Positions 25,507 to 34,014 of a stretch of DNA of 64,000 bases are shown here, piece after piece; the first letter of the stretch is position 1; each line of letters starts with the position of its first letter. The notes beneath the pieces are model-generated. The model made no database searches and was not told the DNA's origin. It worked only from the letters and a program-made list of their open reading frames with translations. Position numbers and translations under genes: made by a program. The DNA is from Chitinophagaceae bacterium BSSC1 (GTDB taxonomy: Bacteria; Bacteroidota; Bacteroidia; Chitinophagales; Chitinophagaceae), in assembly GCA_002256435.1 (NCBI GenBank), contig NKJC01000001.1:744001-808000 (forward strand), read 5' to 3'.

Positions 25507-26157
25507 ATGAACGATCATTACCATATAGAGGGGCATAGTCGTGAGGATTTGATTCTCATGCTCAATGCATACCAAAAAGCCACGGATGAAAACATCTTTT
25601 GTTCCATTACAGACAAGGATGGAAAGATTATTTATGCCAATCAAAAATTTTGTGACATTTCTAAGTATAACATGGTAGAATTATTGGGACAGACCCATAA
25701 CCTTGTAAATGCAGGTTTTCACCCTGAATCATTTTTCAAAGAAATGTGGGAGACTATTGAAGCTGGTAATGTTTGGAAGGGTGAAGTCAAAAATAGGGCC
25801 AAGGACGGTTCCTATTACTGGTTGGATTCTGTTATTATTCCTATTAAAGATGCTGATGGAATTATTCACCAATATTTCTCTTTACGAACATTAATCAGTG
25901 ACAAAAAAGCTGCTGAAGAAGCCAAAAACCAACGGATTCGAGAACTGGAAGAACTTTTACATATGCTATCACATGAAGTGAGGCAGCCAGTGGCAAATAT
26001 TTTAGGCATCAGCAAAATCTTTGAAAAATACCTAGACCAACCGGAAGAACTGATTAAACTGCTCTATTTTATCAAACAATCAGCAGAATCCCTAGACGCT
26101 TTTACCCGCAAACTCACTTTATACGTGCACGAATTGGGGGTTAATGAGCGTAAATAG
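25507..26157 (+). CDS. PAS domain plus HisKA-like helix, no ATPase domain
   Basis: A 216-residue cytoplasmic protein. A PAS domain covers residues about 25-130 (ITDKDGKIIYANQKFCDISKY, ELLGQTHNLVNAGFHPESFF, WKGEVKNRAKDGSYYWL), followed by a coiled-coil linker and a HisKA-like helix with SHEVRQPVANILG, where H156 is in the phospho-acceptor position. The frame then ends; there is no HATPase_c domain (N, G1, F, G2 boxes) here or in the next gene. It could be a phosphotransfer or scaffolding remnant, or a phosphorylation partner of another kinase. PAS plus SHEIRQP-type proteins of this size recur in Bacteroidota. It precedes the metal-efflux genes but with no proof of linkage. Confidence 0.82.
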   Translation: MNDHYHIEGHSREDLILMLNAYQKATDENIFCSITDKDGKIIYANQKFCDISKYNMVELLGQTHNLVNAGFHPESFFKEMWETIEAGNVWKGEVKNRAKDGSYYWLDSVIIPIKDADGIIHQYFSLRTLISDKKAAEEAKNQRIRELEELLHMLSHEVRQPVANILGISKIFEKYLDQPEELIKLLYFIKQSAESLDAFTRKLTLYVHELGVNERK

Positions 26158-26209
26158 GGCATTTGGTGACTGTTTTCTAGATTTAGCTTTCATTTTCAAT
26201 TAATAAGAA

Positions 26210-26217
26210 TAATTTTG
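26210..26217 (+). promoter_or_regulatory. -7 box TAATTTTG before the metal-efflux island
   Basis: Exact TAnnTTTG match 7 bases before the GTG start at 26225, a position that implies a very short leader. It is the only good promoter candidate in front of the efflux genes 26225-33963. Confidence 0.45.
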
Positions 26218-26224
26218 TTGGAGC

Positions 26225-26620
26225 GTGAAAAAGCTATTGGTCACCATATTAGCCCTTGTATATCTTGGCTCCTCAACTGGGGCTGTAATGCATTTGCACT
26301 ATTGCATGGGTAAATTGGCAGACACTAGTTTTAGTAAGAACAACAATGCTACCTGCAGCAAATGCGGGATGAAAACTTCTCAAAAAAAAGGGGGTTGTTG
26401 TAAGGATGAAAGCAAGTTTGTCAAAAACGAGCAGGATCAAAAAACAAATCTCTCCCATTTTGAATTTCAACAACTGTCAATAGCATTATTGCCCTCTACT
26501 ACTTGCATGGTACCTGAGCCAGCAATTTGTCATCTTATGCTCATTGCTTACGCGCCAAATGCGCCGCCTGATATTCATGCACCTGCAGTCTACCTGCGTG
26601 ATTGCAGTTTCTTAATTTAG
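26225..26620 (+). CDS. HYC_CC_PP family protein
   Basis: A 131-residue exported protein from a GTG start, with a signal peptide (KKLLVTILALVYLGSSTGAVMH). It shows the motifs that name the Bacteroidota HYC_CC_PP family: H25-Y-C27, a CSKCG pair at C44/C47, C58-C59 in GGCCKDE, and APNAPPDIH near the C-terminus. The many cysteine/histidine pairs suggest binding of copper or another soft metal in the periplasm; function has not been established as far as I know. It is the first gene of the efflux island, 85 bases ahead of the heavy-metal-binding-domain protein. A hairpin (AGCCTAAC 26639-26646 with GTTGGGCT 26653-26660) lies between them. Confidence 0.82.
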   Translation: MKKLLVTILALVYLGSSTGAVMHLHYCMGKLADTSFSKNNNATCSKCGMKTSQKKGGCCKDESKFVKNEQDQKTNLSHFEFQQLSIALLPSTTCMVPEPAICHLMLIAYAPNAPPDIHAPAVYLRDCSFLI

Positions 26621-26705
26621 TATTTACCACTGATTTACAGCCTAACACTCAAGTTGGGCTATTGGCATTTCCTGACTTTTATTTTTCATTTTAAATTTCT
26701 ACAAC

Positions 26706-27011
26706 ATGAAACAGTTCAGATTAATGCTGGTACTTGCTACCAGTTTATTGAGCGCCAGCTTGATGGCACAAGACAAAAAAACACCACAAGAAACCAAACA
26801 AGCACCTCCGTCCAGTTATGTCTGCCCAATGCACGCAGATGTAACTGCTAGCAAAGCTGGTAAATGCAGTAAGTGCGGAATGGCACTTAAAGAAGTAAAA
26901 GCAACTAAAGCTGCTTTTGTTTGTCCCATGCATGCCGATGTTACTTCAGACAAAGCAGGTAAGTGCAGCAAGTGTGGTATGGCTTTGAAAGAAGTAAAAG
27001 CCAATCGATAA
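26706..27011 (+). CDS. Periplasmic protein with two heavy-metal-binding domains
   Basis: A 101-residue protein: signal peptide (FRLMLVLATSLLSASLMAQ), then two near-identical copies of the heavy-metal-binding domain, VCPMHADVT...GKCSKCGMALKEVKA, starting at C40 and C73, so the repeat period is 33 residues (99 bases). Each copy offers a CPMH pair and a CxxCGM pair for metal binding. The same domain starts both adaptor proteins at 31520 and 32764, so this protein may hand metal to the RND system, which is inference. It ends 27 bases before the pump gene. Confidence 0.85.
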   Translation: MKQFRLMLVLATSLLSASLMAQDKKTPQETKQAPPSSYVCPMHADVTASKAGKCSKCGMALKEVKATKAAFVCPMHADVTSDKAGKCSKCGMALKEVKANR

Positions 27012-27038
27012 TCGGCCTAGGCCATATAAGCAAACCTT

Positions 27039-28334
27039 ATGGTTCAGAAACTGATTGAACTAGCACTGCGCAACAGGCTCATTGTACTACTTGCATCGGG
27101 TCTACTTTTTGCTTGGGGTATTTATGCTGTAAAGCAGAACCCTATTGACGCCATCCCTGACTTGAGTGAAAACCAAGTGATTGTTTTCACGGAGTGGATG
27201 GGTAGAAGCCCGCAAGTAATAGAAGACCAAGTTACCTACCCCTTGGTGAGTAATTTGCAAGGGATTCCAAAAATTAAAAACATCAGGGGCTCATCCATGT
27301 TTGGGATGAGTTTTGTGTATTTGATTTTTGAAGACAATACCGATATCTATTGGGCAAGAACCCGAGTCATGGAGCGTTTGAATTTTGCTCAACGCTTGTT
27401 ACCACAAGGTGTTAGCCCAAGCTTGGGACCTGACGGTACTGGTGTAGGTCATGTTTTCTGGTACCATTTAGACGCTCCAAAAATGGATCTGGGAGAACAA
27501 CGGGCTTTGCAGGACTGGTATGTAAAACTAGCCCTGCAAACCGTTCCTGGTGTGGCAGAAGTTGCTTCATTTGGCGGCTTTGAAAAGCAATACCAACTAG
27601 TCATTGATCCTGTAAAATTGCAGTATTACAATGTTTCCTTGATGGATGTGATGAACAAGGTAAAGGCCAATAACAATGATGTAGGAGGTAGGAAATTTGA
27701 AATGGCCGATATGGCTTATATCATCCGAGGGTTGGGCTATATCAAGAACAAAGAAGACGTAGAAAATATTGCATTGGCCAATTACAACGGGATCCCCGTA
27801 AGAGTTAAAGACATTGGATCTGTGCAAATGGGTGGAGACCTCAGACTGGGCATTTTTGATTTAGACGGAAAGGGAGAAGTGGTTGGCGGCATTGTGGTTA
27901 TGCGCTACAATGAAAATGCCAATAAAGTAATTGAAGCGGTAAAAGCAAAAATGAAAGAAGTAGAAAAGGGTTTGCCAGATGGTGTTCATTTTAAAACTTC
28001 TTATGATCGTAGCACTTTGATTCAAGAAGCAATTGAATCTGTCAAAGGAACGCTGTTAGAAGAAATGATTGCGGTATCCATCATTGTGCTCATCTTTTTA
28101 TTTCATTGGCGCAGTGCCTTAATTATCTTGATTCAATTACCCATTTCCGTTGCACTAGGATTTATTCTTTTACAAGCATTTGGTATTTCTTCCAATATCA
28201 TGTCTTTAACAGGTATTGCCCTTGCCATTGGTGTAGTAGTGGATGATGGGATTGTGATGGTTGAAAATGCCTACCGGCATTTGAGTGAAGCACAAACAGC
28301 CAAGATTCAATCATCCAAAAAATCAGCGTTATGA
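27039..28334 (+). CDS. cusA: CusA/CzcA-like heavy-metal RND pump, N-terminal part
   Basis: The first 431 residues of an HME-RND transporter: initial helix (LIELALRNRLIVLLASGLLFAWGIY), PIDAIPDLSENQVIVFTEW, porter subdomains, and helices 2-4 ending in GIALAIGVVVDDGIVMVENAYRHL. The frame then stops at TGA 28332-28334 inside the cytoplasmic loop between helices 4 and 5. The remainder of the pump continues in the -1 frame from ATG 28331, overlapping as ATGA. The break is a few codons after an A6 run (28317-28322); one extra A there would join both frames into one protein of about 1073 residues, the normal length. A sequencing error, a true split and slippage all remain possible. Confidence 0.85.
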   Translation: MVQKLIELALRNRLIVLLASGLLFAWGIYAVKQNPIDAIPDLSENQVIVFTEWMGRSPQVIEDQVTYPLVSNLQGIPKIKNIRGSSMFGMSFVYLIFEDNTDIYWARTRVMERLNFAQRLLPQGVSPSLGPDGTGVGHVFWYHLDAPKMDLGEQRALQDWYVKLALQTVPGVAEVASFGGFEKQYQLVIDPVKLQYYNVSLMDVMNKVKANNNDVGGRKFEMADMAYIIRGLGYIKNKEDVENIALANYNGIPVRVKDIGSVQMGGDLRLGIFDLDGKGEVVGGIVVMRYNENANKVIEAVKAKMKEVEKGLPDGVHFKTSYDRSTLIQEAIESVKGTLLEEMIAVSIIVLIFLFHWRSALIILIQLPISVALGFILLQAFGISSNIMSLTGIALAIGVVVDDGIVMVENAYRHLSEAQTAKIQSSKKSAL

Positions 28335-30256
28335 GAAATTGGTTTAACAGAGAAAAAGACCCATTAACGGCTGAAGAAAGGATGGCTATTATAGAGAAGT
28401 CTTCTAAGCAAGTAGGTCCAGGCGTTTTTTATTCTACCATTATTGTAGTTACCTCTTTCTTACCTGTTTTTCTTTTAACAGGTATGGAAGGAAAATTGTT
28501 TCATCCATTGGCTTGGACAAAAACTTTTATTTTATTAGTTGACGCTGTATTGGCTATTACATTGGCTCCGGTTTTAATTTCTTTTTTCTTAAAGGGAAGA
28601 CTTCAGCCAGAATCGGCCAATCCCATTACCAGTGTTTTAGAAAAAATTTATACACCCATCCTTAACCTTTGTTTGAAATTTAGGAAAACAACCCTGTTCT
28701 TGAATTTGATTGCACTTGCCATTGGCTTATTCATGCTCACCAAAATGGGTTCTGAATTTATGCCTCCTTTGGACGAGGGAAGTTTGCTCTTTATGCCAGT
28801 TACCCTTCCGGATGTATCCAATTCAGAAGCCAAACGAATTCTGCAAGTGCAGGATAAATTAATTGGTTCTGTTCCAGAAGTTGCACATGTATTAGGGAAA
28901 GCAGGAAGGGCAAATACAGCTACTGATAATTCTCCCATCAGCATGATTGAAACCATCATCCTACTCAAACCTAGACAGGAGTGGCGCAAGGGAATGACCA
29001 AGGACAGTATCATCAATGAATTGAATGCCAAACTTCAAATTCCTGGTGTAACCAATGGTTGGACCCAACCCATCATCAATAGAATCAACATGCTTTCTAC
29101 TGGAATTAGAACCGATGTAGGATTAAAAGTTTATGGACAAAACCTAGATAGCATTTATGCATTTGCACAAACCATTAAACAGCAATTAGAGGGAATTGAT
29201 GGTGTAAAAGACTTGTATGTAGAACCCATTACCGGTGGGCGATACATAGACATTCGCATTAAACGTGATGAAATAGGTAGATACGGTTTGAGTATTGATG
29301 AAGTAAACACAGTCATTGAAAGTGCCTTGGGTGGCATGAAATTAACCACTACCATTGAAGGGCGTCAACGCTTTAGTGTGAATGCCCGTTATGGACAAGA
29401 CTTTAGAAACAACCTACAATCGCTTAAGCGGATTCAAGTACCCACCATGAATTTTGGCCCCATTCCATTAGAGGCTGTAGCAGAGATTGGACTTTCTGAT
29501 GGACCACCCATGATTAATTCAGAGAATGCTTTGTTACGCGGAACCGTTCTATTCAATGTAAGAGAACGGGATCTTGGCAGTACCGTTCAAGATGCACAGA
29601 ACAAACTAAACAAGATGATGCTGAAACTACCCAAGGGATATTTTCTGGAATGGAGTGGACAATGGGAAAATCAAATTAGGGCTAAGAAAAGTTTGATGAT
29701 GATTCTTCCTTTTGTAATTGGGATCATTTTTCTGGTCTTGTACTTTACCTATGATTCTTTAAAAGAAGCTTTGGTAACCATGCTCACCGTTCCTTTTGCA
29801 TTAGTAGGCGGTATTTTCATGGTCTACGCATATCAAGTAAATCTATCTGTAGCAGTAGCTGTAGGATTTATAGCACTATTTGGCATTGCCATTGAAACGG
29901 CCATGCTCATGACCATTTACCTCAATGAAGCCATGGAAAAAATGGTAGCCGAACACGGCAATGACGCAAAAAGTTTAAACGCTAGCATTATTAGAAAATA
30001 TGTGATAGAGGGTTCTGTGAAAAGGTTAAGACCCAAGCTCATGACCGTATTGGTTGGGCTATTTGGTCTAATCCCCATTCTTTGGTCAACAGGTGTTGGC
30101 AGTGATATCATGCGACCCATTACCATTCCATTAATTGGAGGCGTGATTAGCTCTACCATTTATGTATTGCTAATTACACCCGTTGTTTTTGAAATGATCA
30201 AGGAACGCGAATTGAAACGTAAAGGTAAAATTGAATTGATCCATGCAAACCATTAA
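28331..30256 (+). CDS. cusA: CusA/CzcA-like heavy-metal RND pump, C-terminal part
   Basis: 641 residues completing the HME-RND pump: helices 5-6 (VGPGVFYSTIIVVTSFLPVFLLTGMEGKLF), the second porter half (GSEFMPPLDEGSLLFMPVTLPDVS, the family hallmark), and helices 7-12 (LALVGGIFMVYAYQVNLSVAVAVGFIALFGIAIETAMLM). The N-terminal ~20 residues (RNWFNREKDPLTAEERM) correspond to the cytoplasmic loop, so ATG 28331 may be a real re-start coupled to the upstream stop or an accident of a frame break. No residue of the pump seems to be missing across the junction. The frame overlaps the TolC-like gene by 14 bases. Confidence 0.85.
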   Translation: MRNWFNREKDPLTAEERMAIIEKSSKQVGPGVFYSTIIVVTSFLPVFLLTGMEGKLFHPLAWTKTFILLVDAVLAITLAPVLISFFLKGRLQPESANPITSVLEKIYTPILNLCLKFRKTTLFLNLIALAIGLFMLTKMGSEFMPPLDEGSLLFMPVTLPDVSNSEAKRILQVQDKLIGSVPEVAHVLGKAGRANTATDNSPISMIETIILLKPRQEWRKGMTKDSIINELNAKLQIPGVTNGWTQPIINRINMLSTGIRTDVGLKVYGQNLDSIYAFAQTIKQQLEGIDGVKDLYVEPITGGRYIDIRIKRDEIGRYGLSIDEVNTVIESALGGMKLTTTIEGRQRFSVNARYGQDFRNNLQSLKRIQVPTMNFGPIPLEAVAEIGLSDGPPMINSENALLRGTVLFNVRERDLGSTVQDAQNKLNKMMLKLPKGYFLEWSGQWENQIRAKKSLMMILPFVIGIIFLVLYFTYDSLKEALVTMLTVPFALVGGIFMVYAYQVNLSVAVAVGFIALFGIAIETAMLMTIYLNEAMEKMVAEHGNDAKSLNASIIRKYVIEGSVKRLRPKLMTVLVGLFGLIPILWSTGVGSDIMRPITIPLIGGVISSTIYVLLITPVVFEMIKERELKRKGKIELIHANH

Positions 30257-31523
30257 GCAAACCCTATTCTACCTGTTACTTGTATCAAGTAGCAGTTTGT
30301 CTGCCCAAACCATGGGTCTGGAACAAATCATTGACAGCATTCAAACCAAGCACCCTGTGGTTAAAATGTACGAGCATGAAATTAGGTCAATAGACGAGGC
30401 TTCCAAAGGGGCTAAGTCTTGGATGGCCCCTGAATTTAGTACGGGCTTTTTCATGACACCTTACAATCCCAATATGTGGAAGAAGTCAGAGACCAATATG
30501 CCTGGAATGCCACCCATCCCAACCAATGGTATGGGGCAATACATGATTGGAGGTCAACAGATGTTGCCGAATAAAAAAAAGCAGGAAGCGGATCTAGCTT
30601 ATATGTCTGCCATGTCTAGTGTAGAAAAAGAAAAGAAAAATGCAACTGTGAATGACTTGGTACAAGATGCTAAAAGCAATTATTTTGACTGGATCATTCT
30701 TCAAAAAAAGTTGGCTGTATTAAAGCAGAACCAACAATTGCTTGGCTTCATGATCAGCAATGCAGAGATCAGATACAAAAATGGATTGGATAAAATCAGC
30801 GCCTATTACAAGGCCAAAGCGGCCATTGGCAATTTAAAAAACATGCAGTTGATGTATGAATCCGAGATAGAGGAAAAACGGATTAGACTCAACAGCTTAA
30901 TGGGCAGAAACCCACAAACCTTTTTTAAGATTGATACTAGTTATCAATTGGCTAATTATGCAACAGTGGTTTTTGATAGCAGTTTATTTTTTCAACAACG
31001 TAGTGACTTACGCGCCATAGATAGAGACATTCAATTGAGTTACTTAAAACAGGAACAAGAAAAGTTGGCATTAAAACCTCAGTTTGGTGTGCGCTATGAA
31101 CATATGTTTGGATTTGGAGGTCTACCCATGCAATTTACTTTAATGGGTATGCTAAAACTACCCCTTACCAACTGGTCTTCTAAGATGAACAAAGCCAATG
31201 TAGAAAGTTTGAAATGGAAGGCCAGCGCCTTGCAGAGTCAGAAAGAAATGTTGGCCAATGAATACAGTGGTATGGCAAGTGGCATGCGCAATGAGTGGTT
31301 ATTAAAGCAAAAACAAATGCAATTGTATGATAAGGAGATTATCCCGGCCCTTAACAACAATTACAAATCAATGCAGTTGGCTTACGAACAAAATACGGAG
31401 GAATTATACATGCTGTATGATGCATGGGAAACACTTTATATGACACAATTACAATACCTAGACCTATTATCTGGCGTATTTAAAACACAGGTGGCTCTTG
31501 AACGATTAATGGAAAAGAAATGA
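30243..31523 (+). CDS. TolC-family outer-membrane efflux channel
   Basis: A 426-residue outer-membrane factor with signal peptide (QTIKQTLFYLLLVSSSSLSAQ). It is mostly helical with two TolC-like repeats; KHPVVKMYEHEIRSIDEASKGAKSW begins the first and DLRAIDRDIQLSYLKQEQEKLALKPQFGVRYEH the second. A methionine-rich insertion (NMPGMPPIPTNGMGQYMIGGQQMLP) near residues 82-107 resembles metal-binding stretches seen in copper-type systems. The ATG lies inside the end of the pump gene and the stop overlaps the next gene as ATGA, so the genes are tightly coupled. The closest functional analogue is CusC. Confidence 0.87.
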   Translation: MQTIKQTLFYLLLVSSSSLSAQTMGLEQIIDSIQTKHPVVKMYEHEIRSIDEASKGAKSWMAPEFSTGFFMTPYNPNMWKKSETNMPGMPPIPTNGMGQYMIGGQQMLPNKKKQEADLAYMSAMSSVEKEKKNATVNDLVQDAKSNYFDWIILQKKLAVLKQNQQLLGFMISNAEIRYKNGLDKISAYYKAKAAIGNLKNMQLMYESEIEEKRIRLNSLMGRNPQTFFKIDTSYQLANYATVVFDSSLFFQQRSDLRAIDRDIQLSYLKQEQEKLALKPQFGVRYEHMFGFGGLPMQFTLMGMLKLPLTNWSSKMNKANVESLKWKASALQSQKEMLANEYSGMASGMRNEWLLKQKQMQLYDKEIIPALNNNYKSMQLAYEQNTEELYMLYDAWETLYMTQLQYLDLLSGVFKTQVALERLMEKK

Positions 31524-32761
31524 AACAACTCATCGGTTTTATAGGCTTATCATTGGCATTGACTAGTTGTCAATGGCTTAATCACAAAAAGCAGCAAAGT
31601 ATGGCTTCAGAGAAAGTCATGACGTATCAATGCCCCATGCCACAAGATTCTGTATTTAGTGACCACCCTGGAGATTGCCCAAAATGCGGTATGGCCCTGG
31701 TAAAAATTCAAGTGGAATCCGCTACTGCTGAAGTAAACTTAGATGACTTGCTCAAACCCACCAACCAGTTTGTGGTTTCCAATATTGAGGTAACTACATA
31801 TCAAATGAGCAATCAAGAACTATTACTAGAATCCCTTGGCAGTATTGCTTATGATACTAGGTATGAAGGAAGTATTGCTGCAAGAATATCAGGAAGAATT
31901 GAAAAGCTCTATGTAAAGTACCGATACCAACACGTGGAGAAGGGAGAAAAGATCATGGAGATCTATAGTCCAGAGATCATGACTGCAGAACAGAACCTGC
32001 TGTTCTTATTGAGGAATGACCCATCCAATACCTCTTTCATAGCGGCCGCAAAAAATAAGTTATTGTTACTAGGTTTAGATGAACGCGCTTTGCAAGAATT
32101 AATCAGTACCCAAAATCCCAAAGCTACTATTGCTGTTTACAGTAATTATAGTGGCCATATACACGAAGCTGGGAATGGATCCGAAATGAAAAAGGAACCT
32201 GGAACCATGAAAGACATTTCTCAACTAACAGAAGAACTAGTTTTAAAAGAAGGCATGTATGTTCAAAAAGAAAGAACAGTATTTCAAGTATTGAACCCTG
32301 ACAGAGCCTGGGCCATTTTGAATTTATACTCAGACCAAGTTGCATTGGTAAAAAAAGGAAATTTGGTAGAGATCTTCCCAGAAACTGCGCTTGAGAAACA
32401 TTTTCAGGCAAGGATTGATTTTGTAGAACCTTTTTTTAGAAAGGATAGCAAAACCCAAACTGTTAGGGTATTTTTCAACAACCAGTCTTTGAAAATTCCG
32501 ATAGGTTCTCAAGTAAAGGCAAAGATTCATGTTGCATCTGGCAAAGTCAATTGGCTGCCAAAAGATGCGATACTTTCTTTGGGCATGGATAAAATGGTAT
32601 TCAAGAAAGAAGTTGCTGGATTTAGGGCATGGAAAGTGCAAACGGGCATGCAGCATGGCAACTTGATTCAAGTGACAACTGGTTTAAAAGAAACAGATAG
32701 TATTGCCACTAACGCGCAATACCTCATGGATAGTGAAAGCTTTATCAACACCAAGCAATAA
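31520..32761 (+). CDS. RND periplasmic adaptor (CusB-like) with N-terminal metal-binding domain
   Basis: A 413-residue membrane-fusion protein. A lipobox is visible (LALTSC17), then a heavy-metal-binding domain (YQCPMPQDSVFSD, CPKCGMAL, about residues 36-62), a lipoyl/barrel-sandwich core (GRIEKLYVKYRYQHVEKGEKIMEIYSPEI), a helical hairpin, and beta-barrel and membrane-proximal domains (VQKERTVFQVLNPDRAWAILNLYSDQ). It would connect the RND pump to the outer-membrane channel and may collect metal. It differs from the following adaptor enough not to be a recent copy. ATGA overlap with the TolC gene. Confidence 0.88.
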   Translation: MKQLIGFIGLSLALTSCQWLNHKKQQSMASEKVMTYQCPMPQDSVFSDHPGDCPKCGMALVKIQVESATAEVNLDDLLKPTNQFVVSNIEVTTYQMSNQELLLESLGSIAYDTRYEGSIAARISGRIEKLYVKYRYQHVEKGEKIMEIYSPEIMTAEQNLLFLLRNDPSNTSFIAAAKNKLLLLGLDERALQELISTQNPKATIAVYSNYSGHIHEAGNGSEMKKEPGTMKDISQLTEELVLKEGMYVQKERTVFQVLNPDRAWAILNLYSDQVALVKKGNLVEIFPETALEKHFQARIDFVEPFFRKDSKTQTVRVFFNNQSLKIPIGSQVKAKIHVASGKVNWLPKDAILSLGMDKMVFKKEVAGFRAWKVQTGMQHGNLIQVTTGLKETDSIATNAQYLMDSESFINTKQ

Positions 32762-32763
32762 GT

Positions 32764-33963
32764 ATGAAACAAATAATATTTGGCCTATTCCTTTTGTTGT
32801 TTTGCTCCTGCAAAGGACTAGAAAAAGAACAACCCATCACTGAAACTGGTTATTATTATACCTGTTCTATGGATCCACAAGTTGTTAGTGATAAACCTGG
32901 CAAATGTCCTATTTGCAAAATGGAACTAACCAAGGTTAAAAAGCAAAGCAGTGAAGCAGGGGGCTATTTAGAACTCAGTGAACAACAGATTAAATTGGGC
33001 AATATTCAAATAGACAGTATTCAAAATGGTCGCATTGGAGACGAGTTAGTGTTAACAGGCACTGTAAATTTTGACCAAATGCACGCCAATACAATCAGCG
33101 CTAGGGTGAACGGTAGAATGGAAAAATTGTATTTCAAAAATCTAGGAGACTATGTAAAAAAAGGAGATCCAGTATTTGAATTGTATAGTGAGGAATTGAA
33201 CAATGCCAAACAAGAATATTTACTTTTGCTAGACAAGCAACGGGCATTTGCCAATGAGCCCTTGATCAATTTTCAACAATTACTTCAAGCAGCAAAACAT
33301 AAATTATTACTCTGGGGCATGTCTGAAAAACAGGTTGCAGAAATGGCTACAAATAAAAAAGCCAGTTCCAATACTGTGTATTATAGCAGTGTTAGTGGCT
33401 ATATAACACAGTTGAATTTTAAAGAGGGAGACTATTTAATGGAAGGTTCTTCCTTAGTAAAAATTTCTGACCTTAACCAGGTTTGGGTAGAAGCCCAAGC
33501 CTATACTTCTCAGCTTTCAAATATTAATATCAATAGTCAAGCTATTACTCGGTTTCCAGACCTAGCTGGTTTGGAATTAAGAGGGAGCATTGCATTTGTA
33601 AATCCAGAAATTAATCCAGACACTAGGATCAACTTATTAAGAGTGAGCATTCCCAACAAAGAACATCTGCTTAAACCGGGCATGGCGGCCTATGTAGTTT
33701 TAAAATCGCCCCCGAAAAAAAGTTTAACCTTACCTACCAATGCCGTTATTAGAGATGCCCATGGTGCTATGGTTTGGGTAGCTTTATCTGCCACCAAGTT
33801 CCAACCAGTCATGGTCACAACAGGACTAGAAAATGATGACCATATTGAAATCCTTTCTGGTTTAAAAAATGGCATGGCCATTGCTGTTTCTGGGGCATAT
33901 CTTTTAACCAGTGAATGGGTATTTAAAAAAGGAGCCAAGCCCATGGAAATGCATTCTCACTAA
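32764..33963 (+). CDS. Second RND periplasmic adaptor with metal-binding domain
   Basis: A 399-residue membrane-fusion protein beginning 2 bases after the previous stop. A lipobox-like LLFCSC16 is followed by a heavy-metal-binding domain (YTCSMDPQVVSD, CPICKMEL, residues about 33-58) and the same adaptor architecture (GRMEKLYFKNLGDYVKKGDPVFELYSEEL; GDYLMEGSSLVKISDLNQVWVEAQAY). The C-terminus ends in MEMHSH, a possible extra metal site. Two adaptors for one pump suggests a mixed adaptor ring or two metal-handling modes; this is inference. It is the last gene of the island. Confidence 0.88.
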   Translation: MKQIIFGLFLLLFCSCKGLEKEQPITETGYYYTCSMDPQVVSDKPGKCPICKMELTKVKKQSSEAGGYLELSEQQIKLGNIQIDSIQNGRIGDELVLTGTVNFDQMHANTISARVNGRMEKLYFKNLGDYVKKGDPVFELYSEELNNAKQEYLLLLDKQRAFANEPLINFQQLLQAAKHKLLLWGMSEKQVAEMATNKKASSNTVYYSSVSGYITQLNFKEGDYLMEGSSLVKISDLNQVWVEAQAYTSQLSNININSQAITRFPDLAGLELRGSIAFVNPEINPDTRINLLRVSIPNKEHLLKPGMAAYVVLKSPPKKSLTLPTNAVIRDAHGAMVWVALSATKFQPVMVTTGLENDDHIEILSGLKNGMAIAVSGAYLLTSEWVFKKGAKPMEMHSH

Positions 33964-34014
33964 AAAAAGCCATGAGTTTGAATCAGAAGCCGGAGGGCTG
34001 CTTATCTTTACAAA

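Noticed and set aside
28310..28334. Programmed -1 ribosomal frameshift in the RND pump
   Set aside because: The tract C-AAA-AAA is only a partial slippery heptamer and no clear downstream stem or upstream Shine-Dalgarno-like stimulator is visible, so I report the split without claiming programmed frameshifting.
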